64,000 bases of DNA from the NCBI RefSeq assembly GCF_001590985.1, contig NZ_BCTX01000024.1, forward strand, positions 1-64,000. The letters are read 5' to 3'. The notes under the pieces are model-generated. The model saw nothing but the letters and a program-made list of their open reading frames with translations, searched no databases and was not told the DNA's origin. The DNA is from Novosphingobium naphthalenivorans NBRC 102051 (lineage in GTDB: Bacteria; Pseudomonadota; Alphaproteobacteria; Sphingomonadales; Sphingomonadaceae). This document shows, piece by piece, positions 51,099 through 59,368 of this stretch. Position 1 is the first letter of the stretch; the number at the start of each line of letters is the position of its first letter. The translations under genes were made by a program, and so were the position numbers.

Positions 51099-52172
51099 AT
51101 GCGCCGGGAAATAGCAGAAAAAGTTCAGCCCAGAATTCAGGCGGCGCGCACCCGGCTGGGTGACGTGGTGCCCTTGCGCACGCCTTATGTCGTGTTCATC
51201 GACCCGTCGAGCGCGTGCAATTTCCAATGCACTTTCTGCCCCACCGGGGACCGCGAGCTGATCCGGTCCACCGGCCGTTATCAGGGCCGTCTGGCGCTGG
51301 CCGATTTCGAAAAGGCGGTGGGCGACATTGCCGAGTTCGAAGACAAGCTGAAAGTGCTGCGCCTCTACAAGGACGGCGAACCGCTGCTCAACAAGAACCT
51401 GCCGGCGATGATCCGCATGGCCAAGGATGCCAATATCGCCGAGTGCATCGACACCACCAGCAACGGCTATCTGCTGAGCGGGGAAGTGGGCGAGAAGCTG
51501 GTGGCCGCCGGGCTTGACCGCATCAACCTCTCGATCGACGGCATGAGCGAGGAGCAGTTCCTCACCTTCGCCAAGACCAAGGTCGATTTTCCCTCGTTCG
51601 TCGCCAATATCCGCGATTTCTACACTGCCGTTGCCGGCCAGTGCGAGGTCGTCGTCAAGACCACGTCCGAGATCATCGGCGAGGATTTGCACGCCAAGTT
51701 CTACGATACCTTCGGCGATTACTGCGACCGCATTTTCGTGGAGAATGCTTCTCCCTGCTGGCCCGACTTCGATGTCGAGGAGCGGATGGACATCTCCATC
51801 ACCACCGGGCTTTACGGCAACCAGATCGAGGACGTGCAGACCTGCCCGTATCTGTTCTATTCGATCTCGGTGAACTCCGACCTTTCCGTCAGCGCCTGCT
51901 TCGTCGACTGGTCGCGCGGGCTCAATGTTGGCACGTTGAAGGAGCGCAGCCTCAAGGACATCTGGACCGGGCCGGAAATGCAGGCGCACCGCCTCGCGCA
52001 TCTGCAGGGCTTGCGCTCCAAGCACGCGATCTGCGGCAATTGCAGCCAGGTCACGCATTGCAAGGCCGACAATGTCGATGCCGACCGGGAAAAGATGCTG
52101 AAAGCGATGTCTGCCCTGCCGGAGGACAGTTTCAGCGCCGCGGTGGCCGGGGAATACGCCGATGTCGGCTGA
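51099..52172 (+). CDS. Radical SAM/SPASM protein 1
   Basis: The 357-residue enzyme has the radical SAM motif CNFQCTFC (Cys40, 44, 47) near the N-terminus and a SPASM-type cysteine-rich C-terminus (CPYLFYSISVNSDLSVSACFVDW ... CGNCSQVTHC) that should hold extra iron-sulfur clusters. A TTSNG strand and GLDRINLSIDG block complete the barrel. SPASM enzymes oxidise or epimerise peptides, alcohols or sugars. The substrate is unknown. ATG 51099 is chosen over TTG 51078. The following homologue overlaps its 3' end by 11 bases. Confidence 0.85.
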   Translation: MRREIAEKVQPRIQAARTRLGDVVPLRTPYVVFIDPSSACNFQCTFCPTGDRELIRSTGRYQGRLALADFEKAVGDIAEFEDKLKVLRLYKDGEPLLNKNLPAMIRMAKDANIAECIDTTSNGYLLSGEVGEKLVAAGLDRINLSIDGMSEEQFLTFAKTKVDFPSFVANIRDFYTAVAGQCEVVVKTTSEIIGEDLHAKFYDTFGDYCDRIFVENASPCWPDFDVEERMDISITTGLYGNQIEDVQTCPYLFYSISVNSDLSVSACFVDWSRGLNVGTLKERSLKDIWTGPEMQAHRLAHLQGLRSKHAICGNCSQVTHCKADNVDADREKMLKAMSALPEDSFSAAVAGEYADVG

Positions 52173-53175
52173 GGCCGCAAATGTCTTCATGCTGCCGCAG
52201 GCCTATGCGCGCGAGACGCTGGCCGACATTCTGCCGCTGCCCAATCCCTTGTCGCTGCAGGTCGATCCGGCCTCGCTGTGCAATTTCAAATGCGCCTTCT
52301 GTCCCACCGGTGATCCCAGGCTGATCAAGCAGTCGGGCCGCTCGCAGACTTTCATGGGGCTGGATCTCTACCGGAAGATCATCGCCGACATTTCCCGGTT
52401 CGAGCGCAATCTGAAAGTGCTGCGCCTTTACAAGGACGGCGAACCGCTGCTCAATCCGCACTTCCTCGACATGGTGCGCATGGCCAAGGCCGAGCCGCGG
52501 ATCGAGCGGGTGGAAACCACCAGCAACGGATCGAAGCTGGAACCCGGTTTCAACGAGCAACTGGTCGAGGCCGGGCTGGACCGGATCGTGCTGTCGATCG
52601 AGGGGGTGACGGCGGAACGCTACCTCTCCTTCGCGCGTGTCCGCTTGGATTTCGACGCGTTCGTCGAGAACGTACGCCACCTCCATGCGATCCGCGGCGA
52701 TCTGAAGATCCATGTGAAGACCGTGGCGCAGAACCTCGATTACGCGGCGGGCGAGGACAAGAAGTTCTTCGACACGTTCGGTCCGATCTCGGACGGGATC
52801 TATATCGAGAACACGGTGGCTTCCTGGCCGCAGTTCGCCGTCGATGGCGCCGCGCCGGAAGAGACCGACCTCTATGGCCGCGAGACGGTGCGCAAGGCGA
52901 TCTGCCCTTACCTGTTCTACACGCTCTCGATCAATTCGGACGGCTCGGTCAGCCCGTGCTGCGTCGACTGGAACCGCGAACTGGTGCTGGGTTCGGTCGC
53001 GGACGAGGGGCTGCTCGATATCTGGAACGGCGCGGCCATGCAGGCGCTGCGCCGCCAGCACATCGTCGAAGGCCTTAGCGCCAACCCGTCCTGCGCCTCC
53101 TGCGGGCAAGTCCATACCTGTACCAACGACAATCTCGACGGGGAGCGGGAGAAGCTGAAAAAGCTGTTCGTCTGA
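52162..53175 (+). CDS. Radical SAM/SPASM protein 2 (paralogue of protein 1)
   Basis: The 337-residue protein has CNFKCAFC at Cys40, 44 and 47, the same spacing as in the preceding protein. It shares LKVLRLYKDGEPLLN, TTSNG and GLDRIVLSIEG blocks with it, and the C-terminal region CPYLFYTLSINSDGSVSPCCVDW ... CGQVHTC. The two probably arose by tandem duplication. They may act on the same product at two positions, or as a heterodimer. The gene overlaps the previous one by 11 bases and its stop overlaps the FkbM gene start, so all are one operon. Confidence 0.85.
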   Translation: MSAEAANVFMLPQAYARETLADILPLPNPLSLQVDPASLCNFKCAFCPTGDPRLIKQSGRSQTFMGLDLYRKIIADISRFERNLKVLRLYKDGEPLLNPHFLDMVRMAKAEPRIERVETTSNGSKLEPGFNEQLVEAGLDRIVLSIEGVTAERYLSFARVRLDFDAFVENVRHLHAIRGDLKIHVKTVAQNLDYAAGEDKKFFDTFGPISDGIYIENTVASWPQFAVDGAAPEETDLYGRETVRKAICPYLFYTLSINSDGSVSPCCVDWNRELVLGSVADEGLLDIWNGAAMQALRRQHIVEGLSANPSCASCGQVHTCTNDNLDGEREKLKKLFV

Positions 53176-54269
53176 TGTCCCGCGAAGCCGATCTTTCCCG
53201 CGCCCTCACAAGCGGCCGCTATGCGCTGATCGGTGCCGGGCAGCTGGGTGCGATGTCGCTGGCGATGTGGCCGCAGGACGTGCCCCGGCCGGAGTTCGTT
53301 CTCGACAGCCACAAGACCGGGAACCTCGACGGCATCCCGATCGCGCCGCTCGCAGGCCATGTCCGGCGCCCCGGCGTCACGTATCTGCTCAGCGCCTTCA
53401 AGATGCCGGCGGAGGAGATTCGCGCGATCTTCGCGGCGCTGGGCCAGAGCGATGTGATCACCGTTTACGATTTCTTCGAGCAGTACACCCCCGCGCTGTT
53501 CTCGAACGGCTGGCGCAACCTTGCGCCTTCGGCCGAGGAACAGGCGCGCGCTGCGGCTCTGGGCGCCTGTTTTGCGGACGATCTCTCGCGGCAGGCCTGC
53601 GAGGCGGCCTGTGCCTGGCGCTTCCGCCGCGAACTGGTGGACGGCTATCCGGTCGGCAGCGAGGACAGCAAGTATGACCTCAGCCTGTTCGGGCGGGGCG
53701 GCTGTCATTACGATCTGATCTACGATGGCGGCGCCTATGATCTCGGCCTGCTCAAGTACCTGACCAAGGCTGGAGTGACGTGGGGCCGCGTGGTGGCTTT
53801 CGAGCCCGATCCGGGCAGTGCGGCCATTTGCCTCGAAAATGCACCCGCATGGGAAGCGAAGGATGGGGCGCCTGTCGTGCTCGACCGTCGGGCGCTGTCC
53901 GATCGTGCCGGGGCAGGGCGCTTTCTGGCCAATGGCCTGCTCTCCTCGCGCCTGATCGAGGATGACGCCATCCGCCTGCCCGGTCTCGCCGAAGTGGAGA
54001 CAGTCCGGCTCGACGATGTCGATCACGGCGATGCACCGCGCGTGCTGCTCAAGCTCCATGTCGAAGGCAGCGAACTGCCCGCGCTGCAGGGCGCCGAAAA
54101 GCTGCTGCGCGCCTGCGCGGTGGATGTGCTGGCGAACCTGTCGCACGACCAGCGCTCGCTGCTCGACATTCCGCCGTTTCTCGCCGGTCTCGGCCGGCAT
54201 GATCTGTTCTTGCGGTCCCACGCCCTGTTTGGCGAGGGACTGACGCTGTTTGCCCGCTACCGGGGCTGA
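53175..54269 (+). CDS. FkbM family methyltransferase with N-terminal Rossmann-like domain
   Basis: The 364-residue protein begins with a ~110-residue Rossmann-like module (RYALIGAGQLGAMSLAMWP ... FVLDSHKTGNLDGIPIAPLAG). After an intervening segment comes an FkbM-type domain (GRVVAFEPDPGSAAICLENAPAW and RVLLKLHVEGSELPALQGAEKLL). FkbM proteins O-methylate sugars or polyketides. It overlaps the previous stop codon (TGATG) and the CmcI-type gene follows 10 bases after. The N-terminal module may bind the substrate or a nucleotide. Confidence 0.78.
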   Translation: MSREADLSRALTSGRYALIGAGQLGAMSLAMWPQDVPRPEFVLDSHKTGNLDGIPIAPLAGHVRRPGVTYLLSAFKMPAEEIRAIFAALGQSDVITVYDFFEQYTPALFSNGWRNLAPSAEEQARAAALGACFADDLSRQACEAACAWRFRRELVDGYPVGSEDSKYDLSLFGRGGCHYDLIYDGGAYDLGLLKYLTKAGVTWGRVVAFEPDPGSAAICLENAPAWEAKDGAPVVLDRRALSDRAGAGRFLANGLLSSRLIEDDAIRLPGLAEVETVRLDDVDHGDAPRVLLKLHVEGSELPALQGAEKLLRACAVDVLANLSHDQRSLLDIPPFLAGLGRHDLFLRSHALFGEGLTLFARYRG

Positions 54270-54279
54270 GGGAAAACGC

Positions 54280-55038
54280 ATGGATTTCGCAATCAAGCGC
54301 GCTGAAATGGCCGAACGCAACTGGGCCGATCCCGCCTGCCGGGCCGCCGTGCAGCAATGGCACGATGCCAGCCGGTCGTTCGATTACCAGTACATGTTCG
54401 AATGGATGGGCCGCCCGATCATCCAGGACCCGCAGGACGTCTGCGCCATCCAGGAACTGATCTGGCGCTACCAGCCCGATGCCATCGTCGAGACCGGCAT
54501 TGCCCGCGGCGGCTCACTGGTGCTCTCCGCCAGCGTGCTCGCTTCCATCGGCTACGGCGAGATGCTGCGCGGCCAGGCGCCGGTGCAGCGCAAGGTGATC
54601 GGCGTCGATATCGACATCCGCGCCCACAACCGCGAGGCGATCGAAGCCCATGCGCTGGCGCCGATGATCACGCTGATCCAGGGCTCCTCGATCGATCAGG
54701 GCACGTTTGGTGAAGTGAAGCAGGCGCTGGGCGGCATCGAGCGGGTGATGGTCTTCCTCGATTCCAACCACACCCGCGATCACGTCTATGACGAACTGCA
54801 GCTCTATGCGCCGTTGGTGCCGAGCGGCAGTGCGATCTTCGTGATGGACACGGGCATCGAATTCGCCCCGGTCGACAGCTTCAACGTCACGCGCCCCTGG
54901 GGGCCGGGCAACAGCCCGCTGACCGCTGTCGACGATTTCCTCGCGACAGAGGCAGGCGCAGATTTCTCCAAGGACCTCTCGATCGAGAAGCGCCACCTGC
55001 TGACCTGTGCGCCGCAGGGGCTGCTCGTGCGCGCGTAA
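54280..55038 (+). CDS. Cephalosporin hydroxylase (CmcI)-type protein
   Basis: The 252-residue protein has the CmcI pattern: NWADPACRAAVQQWHDASRSFDYQYMFEWMGRPIIQDPQDV, then the SAM-binding fold AIVETGIARGGSLVLSAS (about residue 66 onward), VIGVDIDIRAH, and the metal-site-like VMVFLDSNHTRDHV. Despite the name, these are SAM-dependent O-methyltransferases in many surface-glycan clusters. Its place in the radical-SAM cluster suggests methylation of the same glycan or small molecule. The ATG 54280 follows GAGGG. It is last in the cluster. Confidence 0.82.
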   Translation: MDFAIKRAEMAERNWADPACRAAVQQWHDASRSFDYQYMFEWMGRPIIQDPQDVCAIQELIWRYQPDAIVETGIARGGSLVLSASVLASIGYGEMLRGQAPVQRKVIGVDIDIRAHNREAIEAHALAPMITLIQGSSIDQGTFGEVKQALGGIERVMVFLDSNHTRDHVYDELQLYAPLVPSGSAIFVMDTGIEFAPVDSFNVTRPWGPGNSPLTAVDDFLATEAGADFSKDLSIEKRHLLTCAPQGLLVRA

Positions 55039-55357
55039 GGCGGAACGTCAAAGATCCGGTGCATTCAAGGCGAGCGGGATTGCCGCTCTGATGGAGCCTG
55101 CGCGAAAGTCCCGAGTCAGGTTTGGCGTTCGGCAACTGGCTGTGCGGCTGGTTCGATCCTGGTGGAAGCGGCATATTACTGAAAACTTATAAATCAAACC
55201 GGCCCCTGAGGCCGCTATTCGGCAAGTTCGAAGTACCGCATATTTCAAAATATCTTGTACGGGGATGGAGAGGGATGAAAATTCTGCTATAGGTCGCAGG
55301 TATCGGGCTGCTCAACGAAGTGTCCTGAGGTGGGGCTCCAGTGGAAACGGAAAAAGG
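55039..55357. other. 319-base gap ahead of the CHASE2 cyclase gene
   Basis: No gene is seen here. It contains a perfect 6-bp-arm palindrome ATATTT-CA-AAATAT (55240-55253) just upstream of the likely promoter, and a small stem CGGCC-CCTGA-GGCCG (55200-55214). The AT-rich stretch 55225-55262 is the likeliest promoter for the signalling operon that follows. Confidence 0.4.
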
Positions 55358-57601
55358 ATGCGGCGCGCGCTGTTCTTTTGGTGGCGACAATCGCGTGCGG
55401 CCGTTCTTCCCGGTCTTGCTGTCATTCTTGCTATTGCGTTTTTCCAGACCGTGCCGGTTCCGGTCGTCTCGGATGCGGTCGAACGCGTGGGCTTCATGGT
55501 CTTCGATGCCTATCAGCGCATTTCGCCGCGCCCTTACGAGGATGCCCCGGTCCGCGTCGTCGATATCGATGACGAGACGATCCGCCGGTTTGGGCAATGG
55601 CCATGGCCGAGGACGGACCTCGCGCGGCTGACGATGGCTCTGGGGGAGGCTGGCGCGGCGGCCATTGCCTTCGACATCGTGTTTTCGGAAAAGGACCGGA
55701 CCTCGCCGCGCGAGCTTGCCCGCCGCTTCCAGGCCAGCGATCCCGAGGCGGCCCGTGTATTGGGCACACTGCCGGACAACGACGAGCAATTTGCCCGTGT
55801 TCTGGCGCAATATCCGACGGTGCTGGGTTTCTTTCTCACGCCGCAGGGAAGGGGAAAGACGGTCGAACCCAAGGCGGGAATGGTGGTGCTGGGCACGCCG
55901 CCGTCGTCGGTGCCGGATTTCCCCAATGCCATTACCGCTATCCCGGTCCTGCAGGCTGCAGCCCCCGGCGCGGCCTCGCTGAGCATCGTGCCCGATCAGG
56001 ATTCGATCATCCGCCGGGCCCCGCTGATCCAGCGGCAGGGCGACATGATGCTGCCGACACTGTCGATCGAAGCGATGAGAATGGCCTTCCAGACCGATTC
56101 CGTCCTCATCAAGACGACCGACGGCAGCGCCGAAGGCAGCGCGCCGGGGGATGTGGTCTCGTTGAAAGTGGGCGATATCGAAGTGCCGACCAACGAGCGG
56201 GGGGAGATGTGGATGCATTACACGCTCCCGGTTCCGCAGCGGATCGTGCCTGCGTGGAAAGTGCTTTCGGGGAGGCTCGACGCGGACCAGATGGCCGAGC
56301 TGTTCGGCGGGCGCATCGTCTTTGTCGGCACCAGTGCCATCGGCCTGCGCGATTTGCGTTCCACGCCGCTCAACAAGGCCGAACTGGGCGTGATGGTCCA
56401 TGCCGAGGCGGCCGAGCAGATGATCCTCCACAAGTTCCTCTACCGGCCGGACTGGGCCGTGGGGCTGGAACGCACGCTGCTGCTGGTCGCGGGGATCGGG
56501 CTGGTGCTCATGCTGCCCTGGCTGGGGGCGACATGGGGGGCGGTGCTGGGGCTTGGCGCCATTTCGCTGATGGGCGGGGGCAGCTGGTATGCCTTCAAGG
56601 AATGGGGCTACCTGCTCAATCCGACCTGGCCGATCATGGGGCTGGTGCTCGGCTATCTCGTCGTCACGGTCATGACGTTTTACCGCGAGGAAAAGCAGCG
56701 CGCCTATATCCATCAGGCATTCGACAGGTATCTCGCGCCCGAGCTGGTGAAGCGCATCGCCAACGATCCCTCGCAATTGAACCTAGGCGGCGAAGAGCGC
56801 GAAATGACCGTGATGTTCTGCGATATCCGCAGCTTTTCCAGCATTTCCGAGGGCCTCTCTCCGGATGAAATCATCCAGTTCCTGATCGCGTTCCTGACGC
56901 CGATGACGGATCTGCTGATCGGCCGGAAGGCCACGATCGACAAGTACATCGGCGATGCCATCCTCGCCTTCTGGAATGCCCCGCTGGATGATCCGCAGCA
57001 CCAGATCAACGCGGCCCGCGGCGCGCTGGCGATGGTGGAAAAGCTGAGGGAACTGAATGCCGAGATGCCACAGCGCCCGGATGTGGTCTGGCCGGGCGAC
57101 GTCAAGATCGGCATCGGCCTCAACGCGGGGCAGTGCTGTGTCGGCAACATGGGATCGCAGCAGCGCCTGTCCTACTCGCTGATCGGCGATACCGTGAACC
57201 TCGCTTCGCGGATCGAGGGGCTGACGAAATACTACGGCGTGCAGATTGCCATCGGCAGTTCGCTGGCGTCCGCATTGGCCGGGTTCGCCATGGTTGAGCT
57301 CGATCTTGTCCGGGTGGTCGGGCGGGACGCGCCGGAGGCTGTCTTTGCCCTGCTGGGGGATGAAGCGCTGGGGGCCGATCCGGCGTTTCAGGCCTTCGCG
57401 GCGGGGCATGGCGCGCTGCTCGCGGCCTATCGTTCGCAGCATTGGGATGAGGCCGAAGGTGGCCTGAATGCCCTGGCCGCATCCGCCGCCGCTTACGGAT
57501 TGACCAAGCTTTACGGCATTTATCACGATCGCATCGCCGCCTGCCGCCTGGATGAGCCGGGGCCGGACTGGGACGGGGTGTACCGTGCGGAAAGCAAATA
57601 A
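55358..57601 (+). CDS. CHASE2 domain-containing adenylate/guanylate cyclase
   Basis: The 747-residue protein starts with a signal anchor, followed by an extracellular CHASE2 domain (about residues 40-350), three membrane helices (about 365-440) and a class III nucleotidyl cyclase domain (about 470-640). The cyclase metal Asp residues are in VMFCDIRSFSSISEG and IDKYIGDAILAFWN, and the late SLIGDTVNLASRIEG block is intact, so it should be active. It makes cAMP or cGMP in response to an envelope signal. The TPR and FecR-domain genes that follow in one operon may sense or transmit that signal. The start at ATG 55358 replaces an upstream ATG (55265) that lacks homology. Confidence 0.88.
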   Translation: MRRALFFWWRQSRAAVLPGLAVILAIAFFQTVPVPVVSDAVERVGFMVFDAYQRISPRPYEDAPVRVVDIDDETIRRFGQWPWPRTDLARLTMALGEAGAAAIAFDIVFSEKDRTSPRELARRFQASDPEAARVLGTLPDNDEQFARVLAQYPTVLGFFLTPQGRGKTVEPKAGMVVLGTPPSSVPDFPNAITAIPVLQAAAPGAASLSIVPDQDSIIRRAPLIQRQGDMMLPTLSIEAMRMAFQTDSVLIKTTDGSAEGSAPGDVVSLKVGDIEVPTNERGEMWMHYTLPVPQRIVPAWKVLSGRLDADQMAELFGGRIVFVGTSAIGLRDLRSTPLNKAELGVMVHAEAAEQMILHKFLYRPDWAVGLERTLLLVAGIGLVLMLPWLGATWGAVLGLGAISLMGGGSWYAFKEWGYLLNPTWPIMGLVLGYLVVTVMTFYREEKQRAYIHQAFDRYLAPELVKRIANDPSQLNLGGEEREMTVMFCDIRSFSSISEGLSPDEIIQFLIAFLTPMTDLLIGRKATIDKYIGDAILAFWNAPLDDPQHQINAARGALAMVEKLRELNAEMPQRPDVVWPGDVKIGIGLNAGQCCVGNMGSQQRLSYSLIGDTVNLASRIEGLTKYYGVQIAIGSSLASALAGFAMVELDLVRVVGRDAPEAVFALLGDEALGADPAFQAFAAGHGALLAAYRSQHWDEAEGGLNALAASAAAYGLTKLYGIYHDRIAACRLDEPGPDWDGVYRAESK

Positions 57602-57632
57602 GAACGCTCAATGGGCTGAAGGAGCCAAGACG

Positions 57633-58103
57633 ATGTGGGGAAGAAATGCGGTTGGCGTATGCCGGAGAACCGGGGCGGTTGTGGCCGCGCTTGTGGTGTC
57701 CGCGGGCTGGGCGGGCCTGGCACATGCACAGGAAGCGCCGGAGGGGAGCGCCGCCGATCCGGCTGTGAATGCCGCGCTCGTGAAGGATATCGAGGCGGAA
57801 ACGGATGAGTCTGCCACCGAAGCGGGGGCGCTTTCGCTTTCACAGGCCAAGGCTGCGAAAGGAGACCTGACCGGTGCTGCCGCCGTGCTCGAACGCTACT
57901 TGCTGATCGACAGGAATGCCGTGGAGCCGCGCGCCGAGTATGCCGTGCTGCTGTGCCGTCTCGACGATGTGTCCAGCGGCCAGTTCGAAGGGGCCAAGCT
58001 CGCGAGCGAGGTGCCTGACAGCGAAGCGCTGGGCCGGGTGAAAGAGGCTTGCGGCGGAGTCGCCGATCTTTCCGAATATACCGCCAAAGGGGAGGCACAG
58101 TGA
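57633..58103 (+). CDS. Secreted TPR-like protein
   Basis: The 156-residue product has a long signal peptide (about residues 1-32, with RRTGAVVAALVVSAGWAGLAHAQ) and a helical repeat segment (ALSLSQAKAAKGDLTGAAAVLERYLLIDRNAVEPRAEYAVLLCRLDD) with TPR-like spacing. It starts 31 bases after the cyclase and its stop overlaps the next start by one base (TGATG). It probably works with the FecR-domain protein outside the inner membrane, as in other CHASE2/FecR operons. Confidence 0.75.
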   Translation: MWGRNAVGVCRRTGAVVAALVVSAGWAGLAHAQEAPEGSAADPAVNAALVKDIEAETDESATEAGALSLSQAKAAKGDLTGAAAVLERYLLIDRNAVEPRAEYAVLLCRLDDVSSGQFEGAKLASEVPDSEALGRVKEACGGVADLSEYTAKGEAQ

Positions 58104-59086
58104 TGCTGCGCAACAAGGCACGAACCGCCACTGTCACAGTGGCAACCATCGCCAGTCTGCTGGGCACGGTTCCCGTCGAGGGACAGGAAGTCGTGGGCGT
58201 CAATTCCGCTGTGCGCAACGACGTCAAGGTGCGCCGCGATCAGCGATCGGATTATCGCCCGGCTGTGGTCAAGGAGAAGGTCTCGCTGGGCAACCAGGTC
58301 AACACCGGCAGTGCCAGCGCGCTGCAGGTGACGCTGCTCGACAAGTCGAACCTCACGGTCGGACCCAATGCCAACTTCACGGTCAACCGCTTCGTTTACG
58401 ATCCCAGCCGCAAGGCGAGTTCCGTGGGCGCTTCGGTGGTGAAGGGGACATTCCGCTTCATGTCCGGCAAGGCGAAGAAGGAAGGCGGCAATGCGGTCCA
58501 GACGCCGGCTGCCACGATCGGCATTCGCGGCACCATCTTCGAAGGCGCGGTGGGTGAGGACGCCATGATCATGGCCGGTCAGCAGGGGCTTTCGCTGCCC
58601 AGGAAGACCGATCCCAAGACGGCGACCATGGTCGTCCTGCGCGGTCCGGGGCCGAAAGCGCAGATGGGCGAGCATCCCGGCATGATCGACGTCAGCGCGG
58701 GCGGCAAGACCGTGACCTTGAGCACGCCCGGCATGGCCGTGTTCATCCCTTATTCCGGAGCAACCCCGATCGGGCCGTTCCGGATCAACGAACCCACGTA
58801 TTCCTCGTTCGATATCGTCCTGCGTACCACGCCGGCGTCCTTTGCGAGGACTCTGGCAGGCTTGCAGGGCACGACGTCCACCGGTGCGTTTGCATCCACG
58901 GGAAGCACCGGCAAGCCGAAGCCGCCGATGTCCGGTTCCGGTGGCGCGATGTCCGGGGCCGGCCGTGGAGCCGGACTGCTGTCCATTCTTGCCCCTGCGG
59001 CCGTGGGGGTCGTCACCCTTGTGGCTGTGATCGACGGGGGCGGGAGCAACAACAGCAGCGACAGCGGTCAGCCCGCCAGCCCCTGA
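58103..59086 (+). CDS. FecR-domain periplasmic protein
   Basis: The 327-residue protein has a signal peptide (cut near VEGQ) and a FecR-like beta domain in its first half (about residues 35-200: VKEKVSLGNQVNTGSASALQVTLLDKSNLTVGPNANFTVNRFVYDP ... TPAATIGIRGTIFEGAV). A Gly/Ser-rich tail and a C-terminal hydrophobic segment (about 293-313, GLLSILAPAAVGVVTLVAVID) follow. The ATG overlaps the TPR gene stop and follows GGGGAGG. FecR domains sense envelope state and here probably modulate the CHASE2 cyclase. Confidence 0.82.
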   Translation: MLRNKARTATVTVATIASLLGTVPVEGQEVVGVNSAVRNDVKVRRDQRSDYRPAVVKEKVSLGNQVNTGSASALQVTLLDKSNLTVGPNANFTVNRFVYDPSRKASSVGASVVKGTFRFMSGKAKKEGGNAVQTPAATIGIRGTIFEGAVGEDAMIMAGQQGLSLPRKTDPKTATMVVLRGPGPKAQMGEHPGMIDVSAGGKTVTLSTPGMAVFIPYSGATPIGPFRINEPTYSSFDIVLRTTPASFARTLAGLQGTTSTGAFASTGSTGKPKPPMSGSGGAMSGAGRGAGLLSILAPAAVGVVTLVAVIDGGGSNNSSDSGQPASP

Positions 59087-59219
59087 GCGCAGGCGGGGAT
59101 GTTCCCAAGGTTGCGTGTCGCCATGCCCGTGCCCCGGTACAAAAAGGGTCGGCATGGCGGCGATCTGCACCGCGCGATCTCGCGCAGCGTGCTGAACTAC
59201 ATTGTATGAACAGGGAAAC

Positions 59220-59295
59220 TGGTGCCGGTTAGAGGATTCGAACCCCTGGCCTGATGATTACAAATCAACTGCTCTACCAACTGAGCTAAACCGGC
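59220..59295 (-). tRNA. tRNA-Thr (anticodon UGU), CCA encoded
   Basis: Read on the minus strand, the sequence folds as acceptor GCCGGTT/AACCGGC, D-arm GCTC/GAGC, anticodon loop TTTGTAA (TGT), variable AGGCC and T-arm AGGGG-TTCGAAT-CCTCT, with discriminator A and encoded CCA. The anticodon reads ACA (Thr). In the anticodon stem GTTGA/TCATC the second pair is T-T, a mismatch. Confidence 0.95.
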
Positions 59296-59368
59296 ATGCC
59301 TTGCGGCGAGTCCGGCGCCCTTACCGGAAGGCAGGGGCGCCGGTCCAGTCGTTTTGTGATGGCTCCGG

